Shown in pieces: positions 53,101-61,364 of a DNA stretch of 64,000 nucleotides (position 1 is its first letter; each line of letters starts with the position of its first letter). This DNA is from Deinococcota bacterium (GTDB lineage: Bacteria; Deinococcota; Deinococci; Deinococcales; Trueperaceae): contig CAUJFI010000020.1 of the NCBI GenBank assembly GCA_963170125.1, positions 17,371 through 81,370 of the forward strand. Reading direction: 5' to 3'. The position numbers were made by a program, and so were the translations under genes. Below the pieces are notes generated by a model. It was not told where the DNA came from. It searched no databases and was given only the letters and a program-made list of their open reading frames with translations.

Positions 53101-53900
53101 CGGAGCGCGAGATCCGCCACCACTACCCCGACCTCGTGTCACAGCCGCGGCGCTCCATCACCTCGCCACACTGGTCGGCGATAGAGAGCGCCGGACGCAC
53201 CTACGCGCCCTGGACAATGAACGTGGAGGCGCTCAAGCCGTGGCATACGCTCTCGGGCCGTCAGGAGGTCTACTACGACCACCGCATGTTCCGCGAGCTC
53301 GGCGAGGAGCTGCCCACCTACAAACCACCCGTCGACACGGTCAAGATCGGTGACATCGCCGAGTCCGACCTCGGCAAGCCGGGCACGAAGGTCTTCCGCT
53401 ACATCACGCCGCACGGCAAATGGTCGATCCACAGCATGTTCTGGGACACCTGGCACATGCTCAACATGTTCCGCGGCGGCCAGGTCGTGTGGATCAACGA
53501 TGACGACGCCCGCACCATCGGCGTGACGGACAACGACTGGGTGGAGCTCTACAACCAGAACGGCATCAGCGTCGTCAGGGCCGTGGTCAGCGCCACCGTT
53601 CCGCGCGACATGGCGATCTTCTATCACTCCTCCGAGCGCCACGTGAACGTGCCCTTCTCGTCCCTGGCACGCGAGCGGGGTGTAAGTGACTTGCGCGGCG
53701 GGAACAACAACGCCCCCACCCGCATCATGATGAACCCCTCCACCATGGTTGGCGGCTACGCCAACTGGACCTACTGGCTCAACTACCAGGGCACCAGCCC
53801 CTCCGAGCGCGACGCCGTCGTCGTGATCAGGAAGAAGCCCATGGAAGCGGGCGGCCGCAAGGTCATCTACCGCGAGGACCAACTCGGAAGGAGCATCTGA
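50133..53900 (+). CDS. narG: Respiratory nitrate reductase alpha subunit
   Basis: A 1255-aa molybdenum bis-MGD enzyme that reduces nitrate to nitrite. The FS0 cluster ligands are His43, Cys47, Cys51 and Cys86, in the NarG arrangement (HSVNCSGSC). Asp216 in 'FYEWYHDLP' corresponds to the molybdenum-ligating Asp222 of E. coli. The segments 'GDQTDVGEAADWY' and 'TRTPDAHF' also match. The N-terminus has no twin-arginine signal, so it should face the cytoplasm. Length is close to the 1247 aa of E. coli NarG. The ATG overlaps the preceding gene by 4 nt. Confidence 0.96.
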   Translation: MSTGGNGKNGKGTRWFRVLDEPRAWEEFYRRRWSYDKSVRTSHSVNCSGSCSWEVFVKDGMITWELQKTDWPQINDETPNYEPRGCQRGISSSWYPYSPVRPKYPYVRGVLLDFYRQERAAGNGPVESWAAIVEDPERSKAYRSARGKAGWRRTTWEEATEIIAAAKIYTIKRYGADHLASFSPIPAMSMVSFISGQRLSNLLGGTMLSFYEWYHDLPHIMPMIWGDQTDVGEAADWYQSAYWIVMGSNLPMTRTPDAHFASEHKYNGGKIVNLSPDYADITKFADLWVPVRPGTDAAFLLACIHVILKEFHVERRSSYFLPYVAQYTNLPFLVRLDEEDGHFVTGRFLRASDLGAYEDEEHGDWKLPMFDQDGRIRLPGGSLGFRWEEKTTGRWNLKQEDAVDGEAFQPALTLMDGEWEEASVAFADFTDTFNVEFGTTPGKGVPARAHQRGVPSRVIQTKDGPVRVTTAYDLLLAQFGVGRGLSGAYPKDYDDATQPFTPAWQEQETGVGRNLVTRVAREWADTAEKTQGKCMFITGSGILHWYQGGPLIYRAEAVMGILTGCMGRNGGGFNHYVGTEKVRPFAAIGTLGGAADWGVTGRQMNSTSYFYFHTDQWRYDGMTLEPLWAPRAKVYPKKAQHAADMNMLAVRNGWLPFYPQFDKRSPMEVLREARDAGCRTDEEVAAWVAESFKARKLEFALQDVDAPENHPKVLWIYRGNLIGTSMRGHEYALKHLLGTHNNVLGDDRAQGMVEDVQWHDEAPLGKLDLVYNVNLRMDSSANYSDIVLPTAHWYEKYDLTCTDLHSFFHPFTPAHDPAWEAKHDWEAFKLVAAKVSELARTYLPNPVEDLVMTALATDTPDEMAQPMGELHDWWAGDGSPVPGKTFPNVKVVRRDYTAILDKYTTLGPAVASPDGYGAKGIKGDLTHVVEELKESYLVGEKNGLPSLEDARQVAEVILRISPESDGELSYQIFKNLEKRTGVPLAHLVEPEREIRHHYPDLVSQPRRSITSPHWSAIESAGRTYAPWTMNVEALKPWHTLSGRQEVYYDHRMFRELGEELPTYKPPVDTVKIGDIAESDLGKPGTKVFRYITPHGKWSIHSMFWDTWHMLNMFRGGQVVWINDDDARTIGVTDNDWVELYNQNGISVVRAVVSATVPRDMAIFYHSSERHVNVPFSSLARERGVSDLRGGNNNAPTRIMMNPSTMVGGYANWTYWLNYQGTSPSERDAVVVIRKKPMEAGGRKVIYREDQLGRSI

Positions 53901-53903
53901 GTC

Positions 53904-55445
53904 ATGCGCGTCAAGCAGCAGATGGCTATGGTGTTCAACTTGGACAAGTGCCTGGGCTGCAACACCTGCACCCTGGCGTGCAAGAACGTGTGGACCAACC
54001 GCGAGGGCGCGGAGTACATGTTCTGGAACAACGTCGAGACGAAGCCCGGCATCGGCTACCCGAAGGCGTGGGAAGACCAGGACAAGTACCGCGGCGGCTG
54101 GGAGCGCAACGAAGGGGCCGACCACCCGCGTCTCAAGCAAGCGTCGCGCTTCTGGTTGATGCTCAACCTCTTCTACAACCCCGTCATGCCGCAGATGGAG
54201 GACTACTACGGCAAGGGGCCGTTCACCTTCACCTACGAGGACCTGCACTCCACCGAGCCGACCAAGTACTCCCAGCCCGTCGCGCGGCCGAAGTCGCAGA
54301 TCTCGGGCGAGGAGGACATCGACATCGAGTGGGCGGTCAACTGGGAGGACAACGCTGCCGGCCTTTACGAGGGCGGCACGGGTGGTGAGGACCCGAACCT
54401 GAAGAAGCTGACGCCGGCCGCCCGGAGCGCCTACCTCAAGTTCCGCGACTCCTTCATGCTGTACCTCCCGCGCATCTGCAACCACTGTCTGAACCCCGCC
54501 TGCGTCGGCTCGTGCCCCACGGGCGCCGCCTATAAGCGCGAGGAGGACGGCGTGGTGCTCATCGACCAGGACCGTTGTCGCGCCTGGCGCTACTGCGTGT
54601 CGGGCTGCCCCTACAAGAAGACCTACTACAACTGGCGCACGGGCAAGTCGGAGAAGTGCATCCTCTGCTACCCCCGCCTGGAGACGGGCCAGCCTCCCGC
54701 CTGCTTCGTCGCGTGCCCCGGACGCATCCGCTACATGGGACCGCTCCTCTACGACATGGACCGCGTGCCCGAGGTGGCCAACGCGCCGGAAGCCGACCTC
54801 GTGCGGCTGCACCGCTCGCTGCTCCTCGACCCCAACGACCCGGAGGTCATCGCCGCGGCCCGGGAGGCGGGCGTGACCGAGGCGTGGCTGGAGGCCTGCC
54901 GGCGCTCGCCCGTCTACAATATGGTCGTCGACTGGGAGATTGCCCTGCCCCTTCACCCCGAGTTCCGTACGCTGCCGAGCCTCTTCTACATCCCGCCGGA
55001 GAGCCCGGTCGCCAGCGCCGACACGGGCGAGGGTCCTTACGACATGACGGGCGAGCAGATCTTCCCCGGGCTCGACGAGTTCCGCATCCCGATGGAGTAC
55101 CTCGCCAGCCTCCTGGCGGCAGGCAACGTGGCCGAGGTGCGCAAGGCCCTGGCGCGGCAGCTCGCCGTGCGCCGCTTTCGCCGCTCGCAGCGCGTGGAGG
55201 GCAAGCCGGACGAAGCCGTCCTGGCCGACGCGGGTCTCACCGTGAAGGACGCCGTGCACATGCACCGCCTCCTCTCCCTGGCGCATTACCACGAGCGCTT
55301 CGTGGTACCGACCGCGCACGTGGAGAAGACGGCCAGCACGCCTTACATCGAGCGCGGGTTCGCGGGTTTCGCCGAGTTCACCGCCGACAAGGGGCCCAAG
55401 CGCCGCAGCACGTTCCATGGGAGCGGCGAGGGGGTGGAGCACTGA
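53904..55445 (+). CDS. narH: Respiratory nitrate reductase beta subunit
   Basis: A 513-aa electron-transfer subunit with four iron-sulfur clusters. The first Cys set is at residues 16, 19, 22 and 26 (CLGCNTCTLAC). A later set is 'CNHCLNPACVGSCP'. The typical NarH replacement of one Cys by Trp is seen in 'CRAWRYCVSGCPYKK', which makes a [3Fe-4S] cluster. It relays electrons from NarI haems to NarG. The gene begins 3 nt after narG, and its stop overlaps the narJ start (TGATG). Confidence 0.96.
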   Translation: MRVKQQMAMVFNLDKCLGCNTCTLACKNVWTNREGAEYMFWNNVETKPGIGYPKAWEDQDKYRGGWERNEGADHPRLKQASRFWLMLNLFYNPVMPQMEDYYGKGPFTFTYEDLHSTEPTKYSQPVARPKSQISGEEDIDIEWAVNWEDNAAGLYEGGTGGEDPNLKKLTPAARSAYLKFRDSFMLYLPRICNHCLNPACVGSCPTGAAYKREEDGVVLIDQDRCRAWRYCVSGCPYKKTYYNWRTGKSEKCILCYPRLETGQPPACFVACPGRIRYMGPLLYDMDRVPEVANAPEADLVRLHRSLLLDPNDPEVIAAAREAGVTEAWLEACRRSPVYNMVVDWEIALPLHPEFRTLPSLFYIPPESPVASADTGEGPYDMTGEQIFPGLDEFRIPMEYLASLLAAGNVAEVRKALARQLAVRRFRRSQRVEGKPDEAVLADAGLTVKDAVHMHRLLSLAHYHERFVVPTAHVEKTASTPYIERGFAGFAEFTADKGPKRRSTFHGSGEGVEH

Positions 55446-56143
55446 TGACGAGCGCACCTCTTCGCCACCAGGTGCTCGTGCCAGGACACCTGTCCGCCGG
55501 TTACCGGTTAGCCGCAGGGGCCCTCCTCTACCCGGAGGAGCGCGACCACGACGCCTTGACGGAGTGCCGCCACGCGCTCGAGGGCGGCCCCGAGGGGCAA
55601 CTCGCGCTCCTCGACGCGTTCTTCGACTCCCCGCGGGCCGGAGACCCCAACGAGTACCTCACCCTCCTCGAGCTCGCTCCCCCCTGCCCGCTCTACCTCG
55701 GCTCCTACCTCTTCGAAGAACCCAGTACCTGCCGCGGCGCCGGCCTCTCAGGACGCAACGCCTACATGCTCGAGCTCAAGGCCATCTACCGACACTTCGG
55801 CCTGGAGCCCAACGGGGCCGAGCTGGCCGACTACCTCCCCCTCATGGTCGAGTTCCTGGACCACTCGCTCACACACCCCGAGCTGGACGGCATAGGCCTC
55901 AGGCGTTACCTCCTCGAGCGTCACGTGCTACCGGCGTTGCCACTCTTGCAGGCCGCGCTCGAGAAGTACGAGTCGCCGTACGCCAAGCTCGTCGAATACT
56001 TGCGCCTCCTGGTCGAGGACGACGCGGCCAGCTGCCCGGACCCGGCGTGGGATCCGGTACCTGCCGGGGCGGAACTCCCGGTGCTCGGCGCCGCCGGCAC
56101 GCGAGCGCCCGGGCGCCTGGCCCCCGGGGGAAAGGAAGGGTGA
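55445..56143 (+). CDS. narJ: Nitrate reductase assembly chaperone
   Basis: A 232-aa cytoplasmic chaperone of the NarJ/TorD type, needed for molybdenum cofactor insertion into NarG and membrane attachment. It is mostly helical, with the family pattern 'GDPNEYLTLLELAPPCPLYLGSYLFEEP' and a C-terminal acidic region. The ATG at 55445 overlaps the narH stop by one base. Four nt separate it from narI. Confidence 0.88.
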   Translation: MTSAPLRHQVLVPGHLSAGYRLAAGALLYPEERDHDALTECRHALEGGPEGQLALLDAFFDSPRAGDPNEYLTLLELAPPCPLYLGSYLFEEPSTCRGAGLSGRNAYMLELKAIYRHFGLEPNGAELADYLPLMVEFLDHSLTHPELDGIGLRRYLLERHVLPALPLLQAALEKYESPYAKLVEYLRLLVEDDAASCPDPAWDPVPAGAELPVLGAAGTRAPGRLAPGGKEG

Positions 56144-56147
56144 GCGG

Positions 56148-57581
56148 ATGAGCCTCGCGCTGTGGGCCGTGTACCCGTACCTATGCATGACGCTCTTCTT
56201 CGTCGTGCCGTTCATCCGGCTGCGCAAGCGACCGTTCGAGTTCACGACGCGCGCCACCACCATGTTCAACCGCAGACTCCTTGGCGCGGCGTCGCTGCTC
56301 TTCCACTGGGGCATCATCTTGCTGCTCGTCGGCCACGCCATCGGCATCGTCGGCGGCGTGCTTGGCCTGGGAAGCTGGGTGCACGCCTTCTTCTGGATCG
56401 GCGTCGTCGGCGGCTTCATGGCTCTTAGCGGCTCGATCCTGGCCGTGGTTCGCCGCCTGGCGGTACCCGAGCTCCGCGCGCTCAGCCAGCACGACGACTA
56501 CGGGGTGCATATCCTCCTGATTGCCATCTTGAGCGTGGCGCTGTACCAGTCGGTGATCCAGCTGATCTGGGGGGCCGCGTTCAACGCCGGTCTATGGCTC
56601 GCCAGCCTCTTCCGCTTCCAGCCAGAGCCCGAACTCATGGCGGGCGCGCCGCTATACACGCAGATCCACGTCTTCCTCGCCTTCACGTTCCTCGCCTACT
56701 TCCCCTTCACCAAGCTCGTACACGCCTGGACGCTGCCCGTCAACTACCTCGTGCGCCCTTACCAGTCCATGCGCACCGCGCGGCGCAAGTTCCAGCGCCG
56801 TTTCGAGTTGGCCCTGCGCACCGACACGTCGGTCCTCACCTACTCCATCGTCACCGTGGTGGCCCTGCTCCTCGCCGTGGGCCTCCTCCTTCCCACGCCC
56901 GGCAGGCCTCGCGGCATGGCGCAGGCCGGCACGGCGACTAGCGCGACCACGGTCGTCGACCTCCCCGGCTACGCGCTCTTCCTCGGCTCGTGCGCCCGCT
57001 GCCACGGCGTCAAGGGCGACGGCCAGGTGATCAGCAAGGCCTCGCCCGTCTTCGCCGTGCCACCACGCAACCTCACGCAAGGGCACTTCCGCTTCGTCTC
57101 GACCACGAACGGCGTGGCCTCGGACACCGACCTTCAGCACACCGTTCAGCACGGCCTGCCGGCCGGCGGCATGCCCGGGTTCCCCTTCCTGAGCGACGAC
57201 CAGGTGGCGAGCCTCGTGCAGGTCATCGATCACCTATGGGTCGACCGGCCGGCGCCGGGTCCAGAGATACAGGCAGGACCCGTGCCCCAGTTCACGTCCG
57301 CGCTCGTGAGCCGCGGCAGCGAGCTCTTCGCCACCAACTGCAGCGTCTGCCACGGGCCGAGCGGCGCCGGCGACGGTCCGGCGGCCGCGAACATGCCCGT
57401 TCGCCCGGCCGACCTGGCCGCAGGCAAAGTCAAGGCGGGCACGGATCCGACTCAGCTCTACTACCGCGTCGCCGCCGGTATCCCGGGCGACGCCGGGGCG
57501 GAGATGCCGAGCTTCGCCTTCCTGCCGGAGCCGGACATCTGGTCGGTTGTCGCTTACCTCAAGGAGGACGTGCTTCCTTGA
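56148..57581 (+). CDS. narI: Nitrate reductase gamma subunit fused to a sixth helix and two cytochrome c domains
   Basis: A 477-aa membrane protein. Residues 1-225 are a NarI domain with five helices and all four haem b ligands: His53, His63, His174 and His192 (LFHWG, VGHAIG, QIHVF, LVHAW). Residues 229-249 form an extra helix, which would carry the C-terminus across the membrane. Then follow two c-type haem domains: CARCH (282-286) with Met342 as likely axial ligand, and CSVCH (398-402) with Met453. Normal NarI is about 225 aa and ends in the cytoplasm. Thermus has a separate dihaem NarC; here the two functions seem joined. Confidence 0.93.
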   Translation: MSLALWAVYPYLCMTLFFVVPFIRLRKRPFEFTTRATTMFNRRLLGAASLLFHWGIILLLVGHAIGIVGGVLGLGSWVHAFFWIGVVGGFMALSGSILAVVRRLAVPELRALSQHDDYGVHILLIAILSVALYQSVIQLIWGAAFNAGLWLASLFRFQPEPELMAGAPLYTQIHVFLAFTFLAYFPFTKLVHAWTLPVNYLVRPYQSMRTARRKFQRRFELALRTDTSVLTYSIVTVVALLLAVGLLLPTPGRPRGMAQAGTATSATTVVDLPGYALFLGSCARCHGVKGDGQVISKASPVFAVPPRNLTQGHFRFVSTTNGVASDTDLQHTVQHGLPAGGMPGFPFLSDDQVASLVQVIDHLWVDRPAPGPEIQAGPVPQFTSALVSRGSELFATNCSVCHGPSGAGDGPAAANMPVRPADLAAGKVKAGTDPTQLYYRVAAGIPGDAGAEMPSFAFLPEPDIWSVVAYLKEDVLP

Positions 57582-57734
57582 CGCGCGAGGGCGCCCGCCT
57601 CCGCGACGACCGCTCTACGCCAGGGCGCCCGGCCAACTCCGGTCAGGCCTGGCTGGCGCTGGCGGCCCTCGTGGTGCTCATGACGGGAGGGCGGCGGGAC
57701 CGGACCGCGAAGTCGCGCACGGCGGTGGACACCG

Positions 57735-57748
<14 letters not shown>
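57578..57748 (+). CDS. Putative 56-aa single-helix membrane protein
   Basis: A TTG start overlaps the narI stop (TTGA), with AAGGAGG ten nt upstream inside narI. The product has a basic N-terminus, one hydrophobic segment (AWLALAALVVLMTGG) and an Arg-rich tail. It overlaps the next gene by 14 nt. Real translation is uncertain because the ribosome site is also narI coding sequence. Confidence 0.35.
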
Positions 57749-58880
<1,132 letters not shown>

Positions 58881-58923
58881 CGGCCGCGCATCCCCGCAGG
58901 TAGGTAGTACGGGTGCGCGGCCG
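58881..58923. terminator. Terminator-like inverted repeat after the nar operon
   Basis: CGGCCGCGCA (58881-58890) and TGCGCGGCCG (58914-58923) form a 10-bp stem with a 23-nt loop. A second repeat, CGCCCGTG (58922) and CACGGGCG (58969), follows before the stop of the convergent regulator gene. Confidence 0.5.
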
Positions 58924-58983
58924 CCCGTGGGCCGCCGACGCCCCGCTCGTCGGTCCCGGCCGACGACGCACGGGCGCGTGGCG

Positions 58984-61185
58984 TCAGGGGGTCGGCTCGG
59001 CCTTGATGCGCGCGAGCAACGCGGCCGTCTCGGGGAGCGGTCGCACACCCAGCTCTCGCCCGAGGAGTTCCTCGCATACGCGGTACTGCTGCACCGCCTC
59101 GTCGCGTTTCCCGGCCGCCCAGAGGGCGCGCATCAAGTCGCGGTGGACCCCCTCGCGCAGCGGGTCCAGGTGGACCGCGGTCCGCAGGTGACGCACGCTG
59201 CCGCTCAGATCGCCGAGCCCGCCCGCCCCGGCCGCGAGGCGCTGCAAGGCGTCGAGGCACGTCTCGCGCAGCACCTCGCGCTGTTGCCAGCACCACTGCG
59301 CGTACGGCTCATCCGCCATGAAGTCGCCGCGGTAGAGGCCCACGGCGGCCTCGCCAGCCGCCGCCGCGGCCGCGAGGTCGCCACGCGCCTGCGCCCACGC
59401 GGCCGCCTCGGCCAGGCGCCGGAACTCCCAGGCATCCACACGCGCATCCTCGCCAGGGTCGAACAGGTAACGATCACCCTCCGTGAGCACGTGCCGGGGC
59501 GGCCCTTCATCACCATCGGGCTCGATGACCCGCCGCAACTCATGAACGAGAACGTACAGCTGGCTAGCCTTGCTGCGCGGGTCGCCACCCGGCCACAGCC
59601 ACTCCACCAGGGCGTCCCTGCCCACCGGCGAGCCGTGCTGGGCGACGAGGATCTTGAGGAGCATGAGCGTCCTCTTCCGCTTCACGGCCTTGGGCGGCAC
59701 AACCTGCCCCGCGACGCGAAGCTCGAAGGTGCCGAAGGAACGCAGGTCGAGGCGGTGGCGAGGGACGTCCGCCTGCACGGCGCGGCCGATCGACGATCTG
59801 GCACCCACCCCCGCCACGGTCTGTCCCACGTCAGCCAGCAGCCGGCGGTACCGCTCCTGGGCCTGGTACCTGAGCCTGCTCGCGTGGATGGCGGGAGCGG
59901 CTGCCTCGGCCATGGCCTCGGCCAGGACGAGACCGCGTGTGGGGAGGACGTCGCGGTGCGTGCGCTGCCACAGCCAGGCGAGGCCCCAGACGGTGCCGTC
60001 GGCCACCAGCGGGATGCACAGGTGCCGGCCGCCCATGCCGCTGCGACGGCAGGCGAGTGGCGGCTGAGCGAGCCGTCCGGCGTGCACGGCCACGCGGCGC
60101 TCTGCGACCACCGGGCAGCCCGCGGGAGAGCCGCCATCCAGCACGGGGCATTCCGGCGGACACTCGGCGGCGAGGAGCACGTGCCCGGCGGGCCCGCCAC
60201 CTTCGGTGGCGGGGAGGAGCCGGAGTTCGCCTGCCTCGGCGCCGGTGGCGTCCACCATGCGCCTGAGGAGCTTGTCCAGTTGCCCCTCCAGTTGAGCGGC
60301 GGCGCCCAGCTCCTCCGCACCCTGTGTCAAGGACCTGGCCGGCGGCGCGACCATGGCCGCCTGGACGGCGCTGCCGAGTGGTCCGCTCAACCAGCCGAGG
60401 AAGCCGAGTTGGTGCTGCAGGTCGTCTCGTTCGCGCCGGAAAGCGAGCCCGATGGTACCTACGACTTCACCCGCGTGCACGAGCGGCACGCAACCGTAAG
60501 CCCTGAAGTCGGCCTCCTTGACGTCCTCCCTGAGATAGTCGGGATCGTCTCGCAGCGGCGCGCTCAGCACGGGGGCGTGCGTGGCGAGGACCTTCCCGGG
60601 GATCCCCTGTCCGAGCTCGAAGCGCAGCTGCTGGCTGAAGGCGCCGCGGAACGGCCCCCGGTGGCCGCTGAGGACCAACGCCTGGTTGCCGGGTTCGGCA
60701 AGGAACAGTTCGGCGACGTCCGCGCCCGTCGCCTCGCGGATGAGCTCGAGGGAACGTTCGATGGCCAGCTCCAGTGGCAGTGTGGCGAGAGCCCCGGCGA
60801 TGGTCGCCTGCGCCGCGAGGTCGTCGAGCAGGCTCGTCTCCCCTACCGGCGCCCCGCGCCTGCCCTGTACTCGAGTCAAGCTGGCGATCGCACCGCCACC
60901 CGGCGCCGGCAGGGCCGTGAGTCTACACGTGACACGGCTACCGTCGGCCAACCGCAGCGTAGAGGAAGCGCGCAGCCCCCCTGCCTGCAGTTTGGCGAAG
61001 GCCGGGCAGTCCGGGCCGCATACGCGCCGGCCGGCTGCGTCCGTGCCACGCACGACCTGGTAGCAGGCGCCTGCCTTGGCGGCGCCAGCGCTCACCCCAA
61101 GCATGGCCTCCGCCCCGTGGTCCCACTCGAGGACCCCCTGCAGGCTGTCCATGACCATGCTGCCGTGCTGGGCTCGCGGTTCCAA
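58984..61185 (-). CDS. PAS-GAF-GAF-BTAD transcriptional activator, candidate regulator of the nar operon
   Basis: A 733-aa one-component regulator. An N-terminal PAS-like domain (about 12-110) contains Cys41, Cys56 and Cys60 in a C-x14-C-x3-C pattern. GAF 1 spans about 130-280. GAF 2 (about 295-435) has five Cys at 342, 346, 357, 379 and 390. A winged-helix domain (about 478-575) and a BTAD helical domain complete the chain. The Cys sets suggest an iron-sulfur or redox/NO sensor. TTG 61185 has GGAGG seven nt upstream; ATGs at 61158 and 61152 are alternatives. Thermus nitrate-respiration islands also encode a large BTAD-type regulator (DnrS), recalled from the literature. Convergent with the nar operon. 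Confidence 0.8.
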   Translation of the reverse strand: MEPRAQHGSMVMDSLQGVLEWDHGAEAMLGVSAGAAKAGACYQVVRGTDAAGRRVCGPDCPAFAKLQAGGLRASSTLRLADGSRVTCRLTALPAPGGGAIASLTRVQGRRGAPVGETSLLDDLAAQATIAGALATLPLELAIERSLELIREATGADVAELFLAEPGNQALVLSGHRGPFRGAFSQQLRFELGQGIPGKVLATHAPVLSAPLRDDPDYLREDVKEADFRAYGCVPLVHAGEVVGTIGLAFRRERDDLQHQLGFLGWLSGPLGSAVQAAMVAPPARSLTQGAEELGAAAQLEGQLDKLLRRMVDATGAEAGELRLLPATEGGGPAGHVLLAAECPPECPVLDGGSPAGCPVVAERRVAVHAGRLAQPPLACRRSGMGGRHLCIPLVADGTVWGLAWLWQRTHRDVLPTRGLVLAEAMAEAAAPAIHASRLRYQAQERYRRLLADVGQTVAGVGARSSIGRAVQADVPRHRLDLRSFGTFELRVAGQVVPPKAVKRKRTLMLLKILVAQHGSPVGRDALVEWLWPGGDPRSKASQLYVLVHELRRVIEPDGDEGPPRHVLTEGDRYLFDPGEDARVDAWEFRRLAEAAAWAQARGDLAAAAAAGEAAVGLYRGDFMADEPYAQWCWQQREVLRETCLDALQRLAAGAGGLGDLSGSVRHLRTAVHLDPLREGVHRDLMRALWAAGKRDEAVQQYRVCEELLGRELGVRPLPETAALLARIKAEPTP

Positions 61186-61364
61186 GCTGCGCCTCCGGCC
61201 GGGTCCTCCCGGCCTATGTACGGCACCACGCCTAGCGGGGCACACACCCGGTCCCTACGCCGCTCATGCGTGACCCACGCGTGGCGGAAGCGCGCTCACC
61301 GCCTTGGTGCCCACGCTTCGTTTCGACGGTTCAAGGATAGTACATGGTGAAGGAGGACGCGCTG

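Noticed and set aside
53139..55457. Long minus-strand open frame of about 772 codons
   Set aside because: It lies antisense to narG/narH, which have unmistakable motifs; the translation is repetitive and His/Arg/Val-rich.
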